From a virus: a stretch of DNA of 28,424 nt. A model generated the notes under the pieces. That model searched no databases. It had not been told where the DNA came from and saw nothing but the letters and a program-made list of their open reading frames with translations. Location: positions 1 to 28,424 of IMG/VR virus record IMGVR_UViG_3300003690_000046; one strand, written 5' to 3'. The stretch's first letter is position 1. Each line of letters starts with the position of its first letter. Position numbers and translations under genes: made by a program. This document shows, piece after piece, positions 15,277 to 22,082 of the stretch.

Positions 15277-15725
15277 TCGGGCGCGTTGGAGTTCTCCAGG
15301 CTCGACGATGCGTCGGCCATCTCGGTCAATGCCGCCAGCGACATGTCGCCATTGCTGGATGCTTCGTCTAAAGGGGCGGGCACCTCCTGGAGTAACTGCG
15401 ACCACGCAGCGATAATCATCAGGGCAATTCGCCCCGGTAACAGACACATCCCTTCTCCGGTCGATGGGAAAGGCTTGCCGTCCGGGTCTTCCAAGTCCCA
15501 CTCCAGCAATACGTCATCACCCCAACGGGTCGCCAACTCCGGCAAACGGTGCATGTCCTCCGGCTGGATCGCCTCGATGAGCCGTTGCATGTCCACAAAG
15601 GTTGCCATCGAAACATCAATCCGCGCCGTGACCACAGCCCCCTCCAGGTCTAATCCGGCGAAATCCAGAGCGTCACTACGTGGGATGACACGGAAGCCGG
15701 CCTTGGTTGTTGCGCCGTTAACCAT
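15273..15725 (-). CDS. Tail assembly chaperone (gpG-like)
   Basis: This 150-aa, acidic, mostly helical protein sits just upstream of the tape measure gene. By position and character it matches lambda gpG-type chaperones that coat the tape measure before tail polymerisation. The central part (LIEAIQPEDMHRLPELATRW) and acidic C-terminus fit. The TGA stop overlaps a TTG in the -1 frame that opens the second chaperone-type ORF. Confidence 0.75.
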   Translation of the reverse strand: MVNGATTKAGFRVIPRSDALDFAGLDLEGAVVTARIDVSMATFVDMQRLIEAIQPEDMHRLPELATRWGDDVLLEWDLEDPDGKPFPSTGEGMCLLPGRIALMIIAAWSQLLQEVPAPLDEASSNGDMSLAALTEMADASSSLENSNAPD

Positions 15726-16130
15726 CTATGCCCACGTTGGGACAACGCCGCCGGCCAATGCGCCGGGGGTTGTCCAGGTCAATGCGCCATCCGCCCCACG
15801 AGTAAAGGCGTAATCGGTGTAGAATAACTCGCCTGCTAACACCTGGCCGCTAACTGTCATAGTCGTCGTCCTCGCCACGCTGCTTGATGGAACCGTCTTA
15901 AAAACATCATGGGACATATTGGAAGCGTCGTTGAAGACGCCGTTGTTGGCGACCGTGAAATCCGCCAGGAGGAGCAGCCGTTCGTGGGCGCTTTTGTCCA
16001 TCCCGGTGATATCAGCCTCCTCCCGCGGTGTGGCCCAGTCGACATTGGTTATGTCATTGGATATGGTCCTGGCAGTGCCGCCCGAGTCGTCAATTGCCAC
16101 GGTCATTCCGAGCCCTGATTCTTTAGCCAT
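15726..16130 (-). CDS. Second tail tube protein (short paralogue)
   Basis: This 134-aa protein shares the tail-tube signature of the gene at 18496-19242: SAHER...VFNDASNMSHDVFKTVP and then YAFTRGADGALTW. It lacks that protein's C-terminal beta domain. It lies directly before the tail assembly chaperone genes, the classic place for the major tail protein, so it may be the main tube subunit and the longer paralogue a decorated minor form, or the reverse. The stop TAG is immediately followed by the next ATG. Confidence 0.8.
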   Translation of the reverse strand: MAKESGLGMTVAIDDSGGTARTISNDITNVDWATPREEADITGMDKSAHERLLLLADFTVANNGVFNDASNMSHDVFKTVPSSSVARTTTMTVSGQVLAGELFYTDYAFTRGADGALTWTTPGALAGGVVPTWA

Positions 16131-16497
16131 CGTTTACACTCCTCCGATAAATATGATCGTTCCAGTGGTCCATGAACTCCAGCGGCTCCATAAGGCGTCG
16201 ATCCTTTGTTAAAATTGGATCGCGCCCGACCGCTACCCTATGTCCGCCGCCCTGGCCGGTGAAACACTCCTGGCCCGGCGAGAATATGAACGTCACCAGC
16301 CCATCCCCGCGCTCCTCCCGGAAGCCCAGCCGTGACCTGCGGATCAGTTCTATATTCGCTATATCGCCCACCGGAAGGATGGTCTTCCAACCCATCGCAT
16401 AATTGACGCATCCGATCTCCTTACAGCTAACCTCGCGCCAGTGGTCCCGTGGGCGGTTTATCTTGAAATGGATCAGCAACCCGCGGTTTGTCGTCAT
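16123..16497 (-). CDS. Conserved-looking tail-module protein, unknown
   Basis: This 124-aa protein starts at an ATGA overlap. It is mixed alpha/beta with two Cys in CKEIGCVNY and the segment TFIFSPGQECF followed by HRV. Proteins with a 'f.pGq.Cf..HrvpleR.P' pattern occur in tail modules of siphophages of Gram-positive hosts, so this is likely a virion or assembly protein. It ends overlapping the start of the short tail-tube paralogue by eight bases. Confidence 0.65.
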   Translation of the reverse strand: MTTNRGLLIHFKINRPRDHWREVSCKEIGCVNYAMGWKTILPVGDIANIELIRRSRLGFREERGDGLVTFIFSPGQECFTGQGGGHRVAVGRDPILTKDRRLMEPLEFMDHWNDHIYRRSVNDG

Positions 16498-17006
16498 TTC
16501 CCGTAGTCCCCATACTGGCGCCGCTCTCCGGACGGGATCAATCCGGCCTTTCCCAAGTCCGATAACACCACCGCGAACCCTTGATGGTCCGCATTGATAG
16601 TGCGCTGCTCATTGATCAGGACTACCACCTGCTTCTCCATCGCATCGACCGCCTCGTCCAGGGCTTCGGCCCGGTCAAGAACGCTGGAGACGGCGGCGAT
16701 CTCCCGGCCCAGTTCTGCGATATGGTCCGCGGTGGTCGTGTCCAACTCCCGGTCCCGGATGCTCTCGATAGCAGGGCCGTATTCCTCCATGATCCAGGCA
16801 AGCTTGGTCATGCCTTCCTCGCTGGCGACCGATAGCTCCTGGACCCGCTCCACCAGCCCGGTATCGTCGTATTGGGATGCCTGAAGTTCCCGGATGCTGA
16901 CCAACGCCGAGTCCAGGTTGCCCCGAAGGGTCACGACCCAGCCGACCAGCCCGATCACTATGATCGCCACTGGGAGGAGCGAGAGACCCAGTTGGAGGGG
17001 CTTCAC
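16494..17006 (-). CDS. Membrane-anchored coiled-coil protein
   Basis: The chosen start is the GTG overlapping the previous stop (GTGA), giving 170 aa. Residues 5-27 are a membrane segment, and the rest is a long acidic, helical region with heptad-like spacing (VERVQELSVASEEGM, AELGREIAAVSSVLDRAEALDEAVDAM). The topology is like an Rz-type spanin or a membrane-tethered regulator, but there is no lipobox partner nearby. Upstream in-frame alternatives would overlap the zinc-finger gene heavily and lack a ribosome-binding site. Confidence 0.65.
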   Translation of the reverse strand: MKPLQLGLSLLPVAIIVIGLVGWVVTLRGNLDSALVSIRELQASQYDDTGLVERVQELSVASEEGMTKLAWIMEEYGPAIESIRDRELDTTTADHIAELGREIAAVSSVLDRAEALDEAVDAMEKQVVVLINEQRTINADHQGFAVVLSDLGKAGLIPSGERRQYGDYGK

Positions 17007-17143
17007 GTTACCCGTTCCCAGACGGCGCCACCCTCCTGGGTGTACATCAGGATTTCCCGGTGTCCGCATCGTTGGCACACCCGGTCGGACCATTCCTCCC
17101 GATGCCAGTTATGGAGATTTATCCAACAGAGCAAACGCGTCAT
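17003..17143 (-). CDS. Small DUF1660-like zinc-finger protein (46 aa)
   Basis: It starts at an ATG overlapping the preceding TGA (ATGA). The sequence begins LLCWINLHNWH and later has DRVCQRCGHRE, giving a Cys/His...CxxC set. This matches the 'C..f.Hkw....C..CG' layout of the short prophage DUF1660 family. Probably a zinc-binding peptide of unknown role. The frame is open further upstream, but no better start is coupled there. Its TGA overlaps the next GTG. Confidence 0.7.
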   Translation of the reverse strand: MTRLLCWINLHNWHREEWSDRVCQRCGHREILMYTQEGGAVWERVT

Positions 17144-17325
17144 TCTGCTTCCAATAATTTGCTTGAAATCCCGGCCAGGAACCCGAAAACGGACCCCGCC
17201 ACGCCAGTGATAATCTCGATACTTTCTAACTGCCAAGCGATGATTGAGATTGTAATCGCCGTCACGGTGCCGCAGACGATTGAGAGAAATACTTGTGGCC
17301 GAACCTTCGATAATAAAATTTTCAT
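17140..17325 (-). CDS. Two-helix small membrane protein, holin-like
   Basis: This 61-aa protein has two hydrophobic segments (about residues 10-31 and 35-56) joined by a short turn containing an acidic pair, a basic N-terminus and an acidic C-terminus. Size and topology fit class II holins or the small membrane proteins phages carry beside lysis genes. There is no endolysin neighbour, so holin is only a candidate. The gene overlaps those before and after it. Confidence 0.7.
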   Translation of the reverse strand: MKILLSKVRPQVFLSIVCGTVTAITISIIAWQLESIEIITGVAGSVFGFLAGISSKLLEAE

Positions 17326-18203
17326 TATTTAACCGTGATTGGAGTATCCACGAGGTTATCGGTTATGGTTCGGGCTTTGACGGTACTGCTAACCACGAAG
17401 TCGGCTAGGTTGATGCCGTCCCCGTCACCAAATTTGGAGGTGTTATCCATAGTAATGGACCCAGCTTTCACGTAGTCGATATTGAAGCCGCCGACCGAAC
17501 AGTCCACATCCGTCATGGTGAGAGTGCCTATGATGGCATCACCCGCGAGTTGGATAATTACACGGTCAACCACGGAATTTTGGGCCATGAATTCGCCGCT
17601 TCCGCGTGAACTGTTTATGTTAATGTCAGTGATCGTTGAGTCGATTGTGGCATCCATTGCGTGCCCGTCTGTATAGGCGCTGAGAACCAGGTTGGAGGTC
17701 TCGATGTTTTCCATGCTCAGGGACGGTGCCGATACACCCGTCATCGTCCAGGTATCCACATAGAGCCAGCCAGTGGTATTGGTGGTTCGCTGGATGGTTA
17801 CACAGTCGGTCAACCCAGCTTTCCCCAAGTCCAGATTGTCCAGAGTTAACGTGCTTAAACGAACCCCGGCAGCAAGGTTGATTTGTAACGTGTGGGACTC
17901 CTCGCCGTCTTCATAAGGGGAAAGCTGAGTCCCCATCTTTTGGGGCAGGGCATACTCTGCGCCAGCATCCGGCCAGTCGTAGGTCGAGGACGCCACATCC
18001 CTGATTGCAAAAAAGAGGCCGACGCTTACGGCTCCTGCACTGACCATGATCGCCATCACCACGACCGTCGTTACATGTCGGCTGGCGAATCCCACCCGAA
18101 ACAGTTTGAACGCCGGCATCCTGAGCAATCTGATAGACGGCATCCGAAATGCCGGGATGCGCCTGTCTCCGACCAGTCGGCAGATTTTCTCAAAGAGCGT
18201 CAT
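17325..18203 (-). CDS. Single-pass membrane protein with a repetitive beta-rich outer domain
   Basis: This 292-aa protein has a strongly basic, amphipathic N-terminus (residues 1-43, with repeated AFRMPS / RMPAFKLFR units) and one membrane segment at about 44-68. The following ~220 residues are rich in Thr, Asp, Ser and Val with spaced LTLDN, LTMTD and ITMDN-like units, which suggests a beta-solenoid. By the positive-inside rule this domain would face out of the cytoplasm. Such a protein is not a usual tail component. It may be a host-modifying moron, a surface receptor block or an adhesin, but the function is unknown. Its stop touches the next ATG. Confidence 0.7.
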   Translation of the reverse strand: MTLFEKICRLVGDRRIPAFRMPSIRLLRMPAFKLFRVGFASRHVTTVVVMAIMVSAGAVSVGLFFAIRDVASSTYDWPDAGAEYALPQKMGTQLSPYEDGEESHTLQINLAAGVRLSTLTLDNLDLGKAGLTDCVTIQRTTNTTGWLYVDTWTMTGVSAPSLSMENIETSNLVLSAYTDGHAMDATIDSTITDININSSRGSGEFMAQNSVVDRVIIQLAGDAIIGTLTMTDVDCSVGGFNIDYVKAGSITMDNTSKFGDGDGINLADFVVSSTVKARTITDNLVDTPITVK

Positions 18204-18496
18204 TTTCCATTCCCATCAATCTTGAAGAGCGCTGCCAATATCCCGGTTACCGGGATAGTAAGAATGGATAAGGCCAGGAGCAGGGGTTCAATATTTTCAA
18301 GAACGCCCTGGCTCGTAGTCGCGGAAATGATAATCCGAGACCCAAGGAACAACCAAACAAAAACCACGGGCGCGGCAATCACCAATCTCACGATATCGCC
18401 GCTGGTCATCTGGATTTTTTCGGGCTTGTCCTCGGTTGCCTTTAATCTTTCCAACTCCTCCCGGGCCAGGCGCAATTCCTCCTGGAGATCGTCCAT
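18200..18496 (-). CDS. Small membrane protein with N-terminal coiled coil
   Basis: This 98-aa protein begins with a highly charged coiled-coil helix (residues 1-28), followed by two predicted membrane segments (about 34-57 and 68-91). It is the first gene of a six-gene group lying between two tail-tube genes. The stop overlaps the next start as ATGA. The coiled coil plus hairpin topology could suit a holin or an exclusion protein, but I recognise no family. Confidence 0.7.
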   Translation of the reverse strand: MDDLQEELRLAREELERLKATEDKPEKIQMTSGDIVRLVIAAPVVFVWLFLGSRIIISATTSQGVLENIEPLLLALSILTIPVTGILAALFKIDGNGK

Positions 18497-19242
18497 TATG
18501 GATTGAGGCTGACATCATCTTGGAGTTCTCCTCGTCTGGTTACCATGCAGAAATCACAATTGCCGAATGTCCCGGTTGTCGACACCCGGAGGTATCGCAA
18601 TATCGCCCCACTGAGCGTTAGCCGCTGGGCGGTCGGAGCGGCGGCGGCGGCGACTGCCACGAAAGATAGAATATCTGCGAACGTCACGTTATCGGCTGAT
18701 TGCTGGATGCTCACGGTCACCGTTCCGGAATCAACATCGGTGATTGATAGGATGCCTACCAGACCGTAACCGGTGGTCGCACCATCGTCCCGGCTGGTGG
18801 AAACACCCGCCGCGGAGTGGGTCTCCTTGCCGGTTGTGAGGGTATTGCCCCACTCTAGAGGGACCCCTGATGCGGCCTGGGTGTCGATGGTGAAAGCTAA
18901 CGACCCATCGCTCCCGCGGCTCCCATCATAATTTAGCTGTTTAGCGTTCAGGCAAGCCGCAACATCCCCGCGGGTCGCCCCGAATGCCCACATCACGATC
19001 CGGTCGGTGGTTGGTAGACTTTTAAAGGCTTCGTGCTCTTGTTCCGACGAATCGTTGAACCAACTTGAGACCGCGAGGTTGCCGTCCGATAATCCCATGA
19101 CCCTTTCATGCGCCGAGGCATTGATGGCCGTGGTGTCCAGCAATTCGCGGGGGCTGCCGGCGTTGTCTAGGGCAGACACATCACCGCTTAGATCGTAGCC
19201 CTGAACAAATATTTGTTGACCAAGTCCGCTTCCCTTTGGCAT
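18496..19242 (-). CDS. Major tail tube protein (long paralogue)
   Basis: This 248-aa protein has a purine-rich ribosome-binding site (GAGGAAGAGG). Residues 1 to about 135 form a tube-like domain with the motif SAHER...FNDSS..EHEAFKSLP, then NYDGSRGSDGSLAF. The C-terminal ~110 residues are a second beta domain (LVGILSITDVDSGTVTVSIQQSADNVTF), like the Ig-type decorations on siphovirus tail tubes. The N-terminal domain is clearly related to the shorter protein at 15726-16130. Its TAA shares a base with the following ATG. Confidence 0.85.
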   Translation of the reverse strand: MPKGSGLGQQIFVQGYDLSGDVSALDNAGSPRELLDTTAINASAHERVMGLSDGNLAVSSWFNDSSEQEHEAFKSLPTTDRIVMWAFGATRGDVAACLNAKQLNYDGSRGSDGSLAFTIDTQAASGVPLEWGNTLTTGKETHSAAGVSTSRDDGATTGYGLVGILSITDVDSGTVTVSIQQSADNVTFADILSFVAVAAAAAPTAQRLTLSGAILRYLRVSTTGTFGNCDFCMVTRRGELQDDVSLNP

Positions 19243-19252
19243 ATCCTCTTCC

Positions 19253-19687
19253 TCACGGGGTAATAGTTATTTCTTCATAAAGCTGGATGTCAAAGGAGAT
19301 TGTCGCCGTCCGGTACAAACTCCCACCCAGGTCTATCGTGGAGACGGTCGCGGGCCCGACCGTGGAGTCGGTGCAGTTACCGTCGAGATTTGCGTCGGAC
19401 CGGAGTTTGGTGTCCACCTCCACCATCGCGTCCCATAGCTCCAGCTCGATGCTCTCCCGGACATCCGCCGACGCCTGAAGCCGGAAATAAGCCCGGACCA
19501 TGATGGTCGTGGTCGACCCAATATCCCCAAGGGTCTGCCAGCCGTTAGTCCGGGACTGTATCCAATAAGCCAGGACGGGAGTGCCGGACAACGCCAGAGG
19601 CTCGGCCCGGATAACTGCCGTGAAAGCCGGGTCGGTGATGGTCGATAACAGAACATCAATCCTGTCCAATGCCCCGGAGCGGCTCAA
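19253..19687 (-). CDS. Tail terminator-like protein
   Basis: This 144-aa protein starts at a TTG overlapping the previous TGA (TTGA). It has a helical N-terminus (LDRIDVLLSTI), a beta-rich centre (TTTIMVRAYFRL) and a C-terminal strand set (TATISFDIQLYEEI). Its position immediately before the tail-tube gene and its mixed alpha/beta layout match lambda gpU-type tail terminators, which cap the tail tube and stop its growth. The assignment rests on size and order. Confidence 0.6.
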   Translation of the reverse strand: MSRSGALDRIDVLLSTITDPAFTAVIRAEPLALSGTPVLAYWIQSRTNGWQTLGDIGSTTTIMVRAYFRLQASADVRESIELELWDAMVEVDTKLRSDANLDGNCTDSTVGPATVSTIDLGGSLYRTATISFDIQLYEEITITP

Positions 19688-20088
19688 TCGAATGCCTCGA
19701 TCAGGGCCCCGCCGATGTATTTGTGGTATAGCGCGGCTTTGTCCCGGTTGATGGCGTTGGTGGCGTTCTCAAACATGTGATACAACGCCTCGACCTTCTC
19801 GGCGTAGTGAACGCCGCCAGCGTTGAAGACCGCCCGATTGTCGGAAGGTTGACTGGCGGCGACACGCCGCTTTAGGTCGCGGGTATGGGCGCCGTGGCGT
19901 TCGCTCTTACTAGACTTCCAATACTGGGAGGCCGGAGGGCCGTAAAGCTGGTCTTTGACCTTGTTGGCCCCTTCCAGAGTTGCGATGTCGAAGAGTCCTC
20001 GGTTGATAATTCCTTGCATAACGCGAAGGCCGGTCCCGTCAAAGACCGGGCCGGTAATCTCAAAATGGACGCCAAACGGTTCAGCCAT
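19684..20088 (-). CDS. Head-tail joining / gp10-like tail completion protein
   Basis: This 134-aa protein is basic in the middle (SKSERHGAHTRDLKRRV) and ends in a helical region. Size, position after the connector, and the N-terminal FEITGPVFDGTG followed by an IINRGL helix fit HK97 gp10-like proteins that complete the head-tail joint. No sequence signature is decisive. It overlaps the connector stop by one base, and its own TGA overlaps the next gene's TTG. Confidence 0.6.
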   Translation of the reverse strand: MAEPFGVHFEITGPVFDGTGLRVMQGIINRGLFDIATLEGANKVKDQLYGPPASQYWKSSKSERHGAHTRDLKRRVAASQPSDNRAVFNAGGVHYAEKVEALYHMFENATNAINRDKAALYHKYIGGALIEAFD

Positions 20089-21005
20089 CAGAAGATCACT
20101 CCGTTGCTCGTCCCGGTCACCCTAAAGTCTGCCAGGGTCATCAGCACCGACCGGACCTCTCCCTCGGCCACGGTCATCGACATATCCCCGGCGCCGATGC
20201 TTCCAGCCGACCCAAGGTCGCGGTTACGGAATGTCAGCTTGGCGATGTCCAGACAAGCCTGGACGACCAGCTCCGGGTAGTCGTACCGGGTCGCCGCTGC
20301 CCCTCCGGAATGCGTGGCCGCGGTCGTGCCATTAACGCCCCGCTGGACCGTCAAGGTATTTCCACTGATGGCCGTTATGTAAAGCTGCTCGGAGTCGATC
20401 AAGACCGTCTGGGCCGGTCCCAGGTCGGTCGCGCTGTTCACGCTGATGGAGGTCGCGGTCGTGGAGGTTATAGCGTCCGCCGTAGTAACGGACAAGGTAT
20501 CCGAGGTATATCCCCATTCCCCCAGGATCGACAAGGTCTGTTGACCGGCGTCGAGGGTGTTGCTCGTATCCTCATTCAATTTGAGGATGGTCTTGGGCGC
20601 GGAGTTGTAAGGCATCAAGAAGAAGTCGTTGGCATAACCCTCGGTAAGGACGGTACTGGCTCCGCGGTCGGTGTCGTCGTAAGCCGTCACCGTTGTTGTG
20701 GAGACCAGCCAGCCGTCCAGCGGGATGACACTCGCCAGGGAGACCGAGGTCGAAATGTCATTGGTCCCGGCCAGAACTAGATACTGGGGAGACTGGACCA
20801 GCGACCCGGACCCGATGTCGTAATACCGGGTCTCGGTCAGCGGCCCAAACGTCCCGCCCTCGCAGTAAAGGTCGATGCGCCGGGACGATGCCTCCAGGAT
20901 TCGCCGGATGCTCCCGGCGTCACTCGTCCACCCGGAGGAGAATGAGGTCCCGGCCAGGTAGTCCCGGAGGTCGTCAGCCGTGGCATATGTATGGCGGGTC
21001 GCCAC
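20088..21005 (-). CDS. Head-tail connector (gp6-like adaptor) with an inserted beta domain
   Basis: This 305-aa protein starts at GTG overlapping the previous stop. The N-terminus (YATADDLRDYLAG...RILEASSRRIDLYC) is the alpha-helical start typical of HK97 gp6/SPP1 gp15-like connectors, which attach below the portal ring. The helical C-terminal part resumes at PELVVQACLDIAKLTF. Between them, around residues 170-243, is a Thr/Ser/Val-rich segment (SISVNSATDLG...VQRGVNGTTAATH) of the kind found as an added beta domain in phage structural proteins. It is about twice as long as a minimal connector. The stop touches the following ATG. Confidence 0.75.
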   Translation of the reverse strand: MATRHTYATADDLRDYLAGTSFSSGWTSDAGSIRRILEASSRRIDLYCEGGTFGPLTETRYYDIGSGSLVQSPQYLVLAGTNDISTSVSLASVIPLDGWLVSTTTVTAYDDTDRGASTVLTEGYANDFFLMPYNSAPKTILKLNEDTSNTLDAGQQTLSILGEWGYTSDTLSVTTADAITSTTATSISVNSATDLGPAQTVLIDSEQLYITAISGNTLTVQRGVNGTTAATHSGGAAATRYDYPELVVQACLDIAKLTFRNRDLGSAGSIGAGDMSMTVAEGEVRSVLMTLADFRVTGTSNGVIF

Positions 21006-21184
21006 TAAGTGGTTACCTCCTTGTCCTCGGTGGTCTCGGCCATCTTATTGGTGGGCCGTCCGCCTTGTTTGAAGTAGGCGGGATTGGCTTTGAGGGTCGC
21101 CGCCGGGACATCGTATTCCACGCCGGATTCGTAGACCACGCCGTCCCCAGAAGAAAAGTTCTGGATGCACATTGTCTTTGCCAT
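21005..21184 (-). CDS. Small head-region protein (59 aa), unknown
   Basis: The protein starts at an ATG with AGGAGG four bases upstream. It is acidic at the C-terminus and contains GDGVVYESGVEYDVPAATLK, resembling the short phage head proteins with a 'gG..y..G...dlp...a..li..g' pattern that often follow capsid genes. No catalytic motif is visible. The stop shares one base with the next gene's GTG. A head-decoration or head-completion role is inferred only from position. Confidence 0.75.
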   Translation of the reverse strand: MAKTMCIQNFSSGDGVVYESGVEYDVPAATLKANPAYFKQGGRPTNKMAETTEDKEVTT

Positions 21185-21199
21185 GTGTCCTCCTGAGTT

Positions 21200-21225
21200 G
21201 GGCGCGGAGCCGAAGCCCCGCGCCC
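21200..21225 (-). terminator. 11-bp hairpin with UUCG tetraloop after the capsid gene
   Basis: On the minus strand GGGCGCGGGGC, loop TTCG, GCTCCGCGCCC forms an 11-bp stem with a C(UUCG)G tetraloop, one of the most stable small RNA folds. It lies 18 nt after the capsid stop and just before the AGGAGG of the next gene. There is no T-tract, so it is more likely an attenuator or an mRNA 3'-end stabiliser that favours capsid expression than a full terminator. Confidence 0.7.
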
Positions 21226-21242
21226 TATTAGCTGACCGCTGG

Positions 21243-22082
21243 TTAGGCGGCGCGTGGAATTTTGAAGGCGGCGGCGAGGCCGACCTGGCCGTCACCTCTC
21301 CGGGTAGCGAAAAAACCTATCTGGTCGTTGCCCATATAAAGTGAGTCGTTACGCCTTATTGTGAAACCGACCCTATCGAAAATGTAATACTGTTTGAAGT
21401 CGCCGAAGATGGCTATCTTCTCAGTTGAGGTGATGGTGCCACCCAAGCCGCTCACCACATCGGTCAAGACGTTCCTCTTGCCGAGGATGAAGTCTGCCGG
21501 CGCGGCGGTCAGGCTTGGGATGGAATGCACCCCGGCGGCGGTGATCGCGATCGAGTTTACCAACGCCGCGATGGTTGACTTCATCACCCAACTGGCGTTG
21601 GCTCGGTGCTGGGCATTCAATGCGTAGTAGGTGCCGATAAGGTCGGCCCCCACGACAGCGGTCGCGCTCGCCATTGTGTAAAACGCCACATTACCATCAG
21701 AAAGTATCCCGGAATACTGGGTCGATCCGTTTCCACTGATGACGCCAACGTCCTCGAACTGTCCAGCCGCCTCCTGGAATATCTGCGAGAGCAGGGCCGG
21801 GAGGTTGATGGCCGAGTCGTCCAGGAGTTCGCGGGATACCTTGACCAGACCGCCGGACTTCTCAATGGCGAACGTCACCTGACCCACGACTGGCGTGGAC
21901 TCGGTCGGGGCTGCTTCCTCTGCGATAGCCGCCCATGTCGCGCTTGCCATCGTCGGGATATAGCCGTCCTTGGATGCGACCCGGATGACGGTGCAAAGGG
22001 GTCGAAGCTGGGAGCCTGGGACGCCCGTGTCATGTATGGTATTCGCAAGAAACGCCTCGGGGACGAAGAAGCCGCCTTCTGC
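21243..22082 (-). CDS. Major capsid protein, exon 2 (HK97-fold shell domain)
   Basis: These 279 codons plus stop follow the intron directly, beginning AEGGFFVPEAF. The region carries usual capsid features: PGSQLRPLCTVIRVASKDGYIP, a helix with KVSRELLDDS, GNGSTQYSGIL, a backbone-helix region ASWVMKSTIAALVNS, and C-terminal FGDFKQYYIFDRVGF...GFFATRRGDGQV. It could be mis-called as a separate gene from a TTG at 22085, but that codon lies within the intron's last bases and has no ribosome-binding site (only GGAG eight bases up, part of a P9-type stem). The frame joins exon 1 exactly when 275 nt are removed. Confidence 0.93.
   Translation of the reverse strand, partial: AEGGFFVPEAFLANTIHDTGVPGSQLRPLCTVIRVASKDGYIPTMASATWAAIAEEAAPTESTPVVGQVTFAIEKSGGLVKVSRELLDDSAINLPALLSQIFQEAAGQFEDVGVISGNGSTQYSGILSDGNVAFYTMASATAVVGADLIGTYYALNAQHRANASWVMKSTIAALVNSIAITAAGVHSIPSLTAAPADFILGKRNVLTDVVSGLGGTITSTEKIAIFGDFKQYYIFDRVGFTIRRNDSLYMGNDQIGFFATRRGDGQVGLAAAFKIPRAA

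Noticed and set aside
15270-15330. Programmed -1 slippery heptamer in the chaperone overlap
   Set aside because: No X-XXY-YYZ sequence in the correct phase was found between 15330 and 15273; the TTGA overlap explains the second frame more simply.
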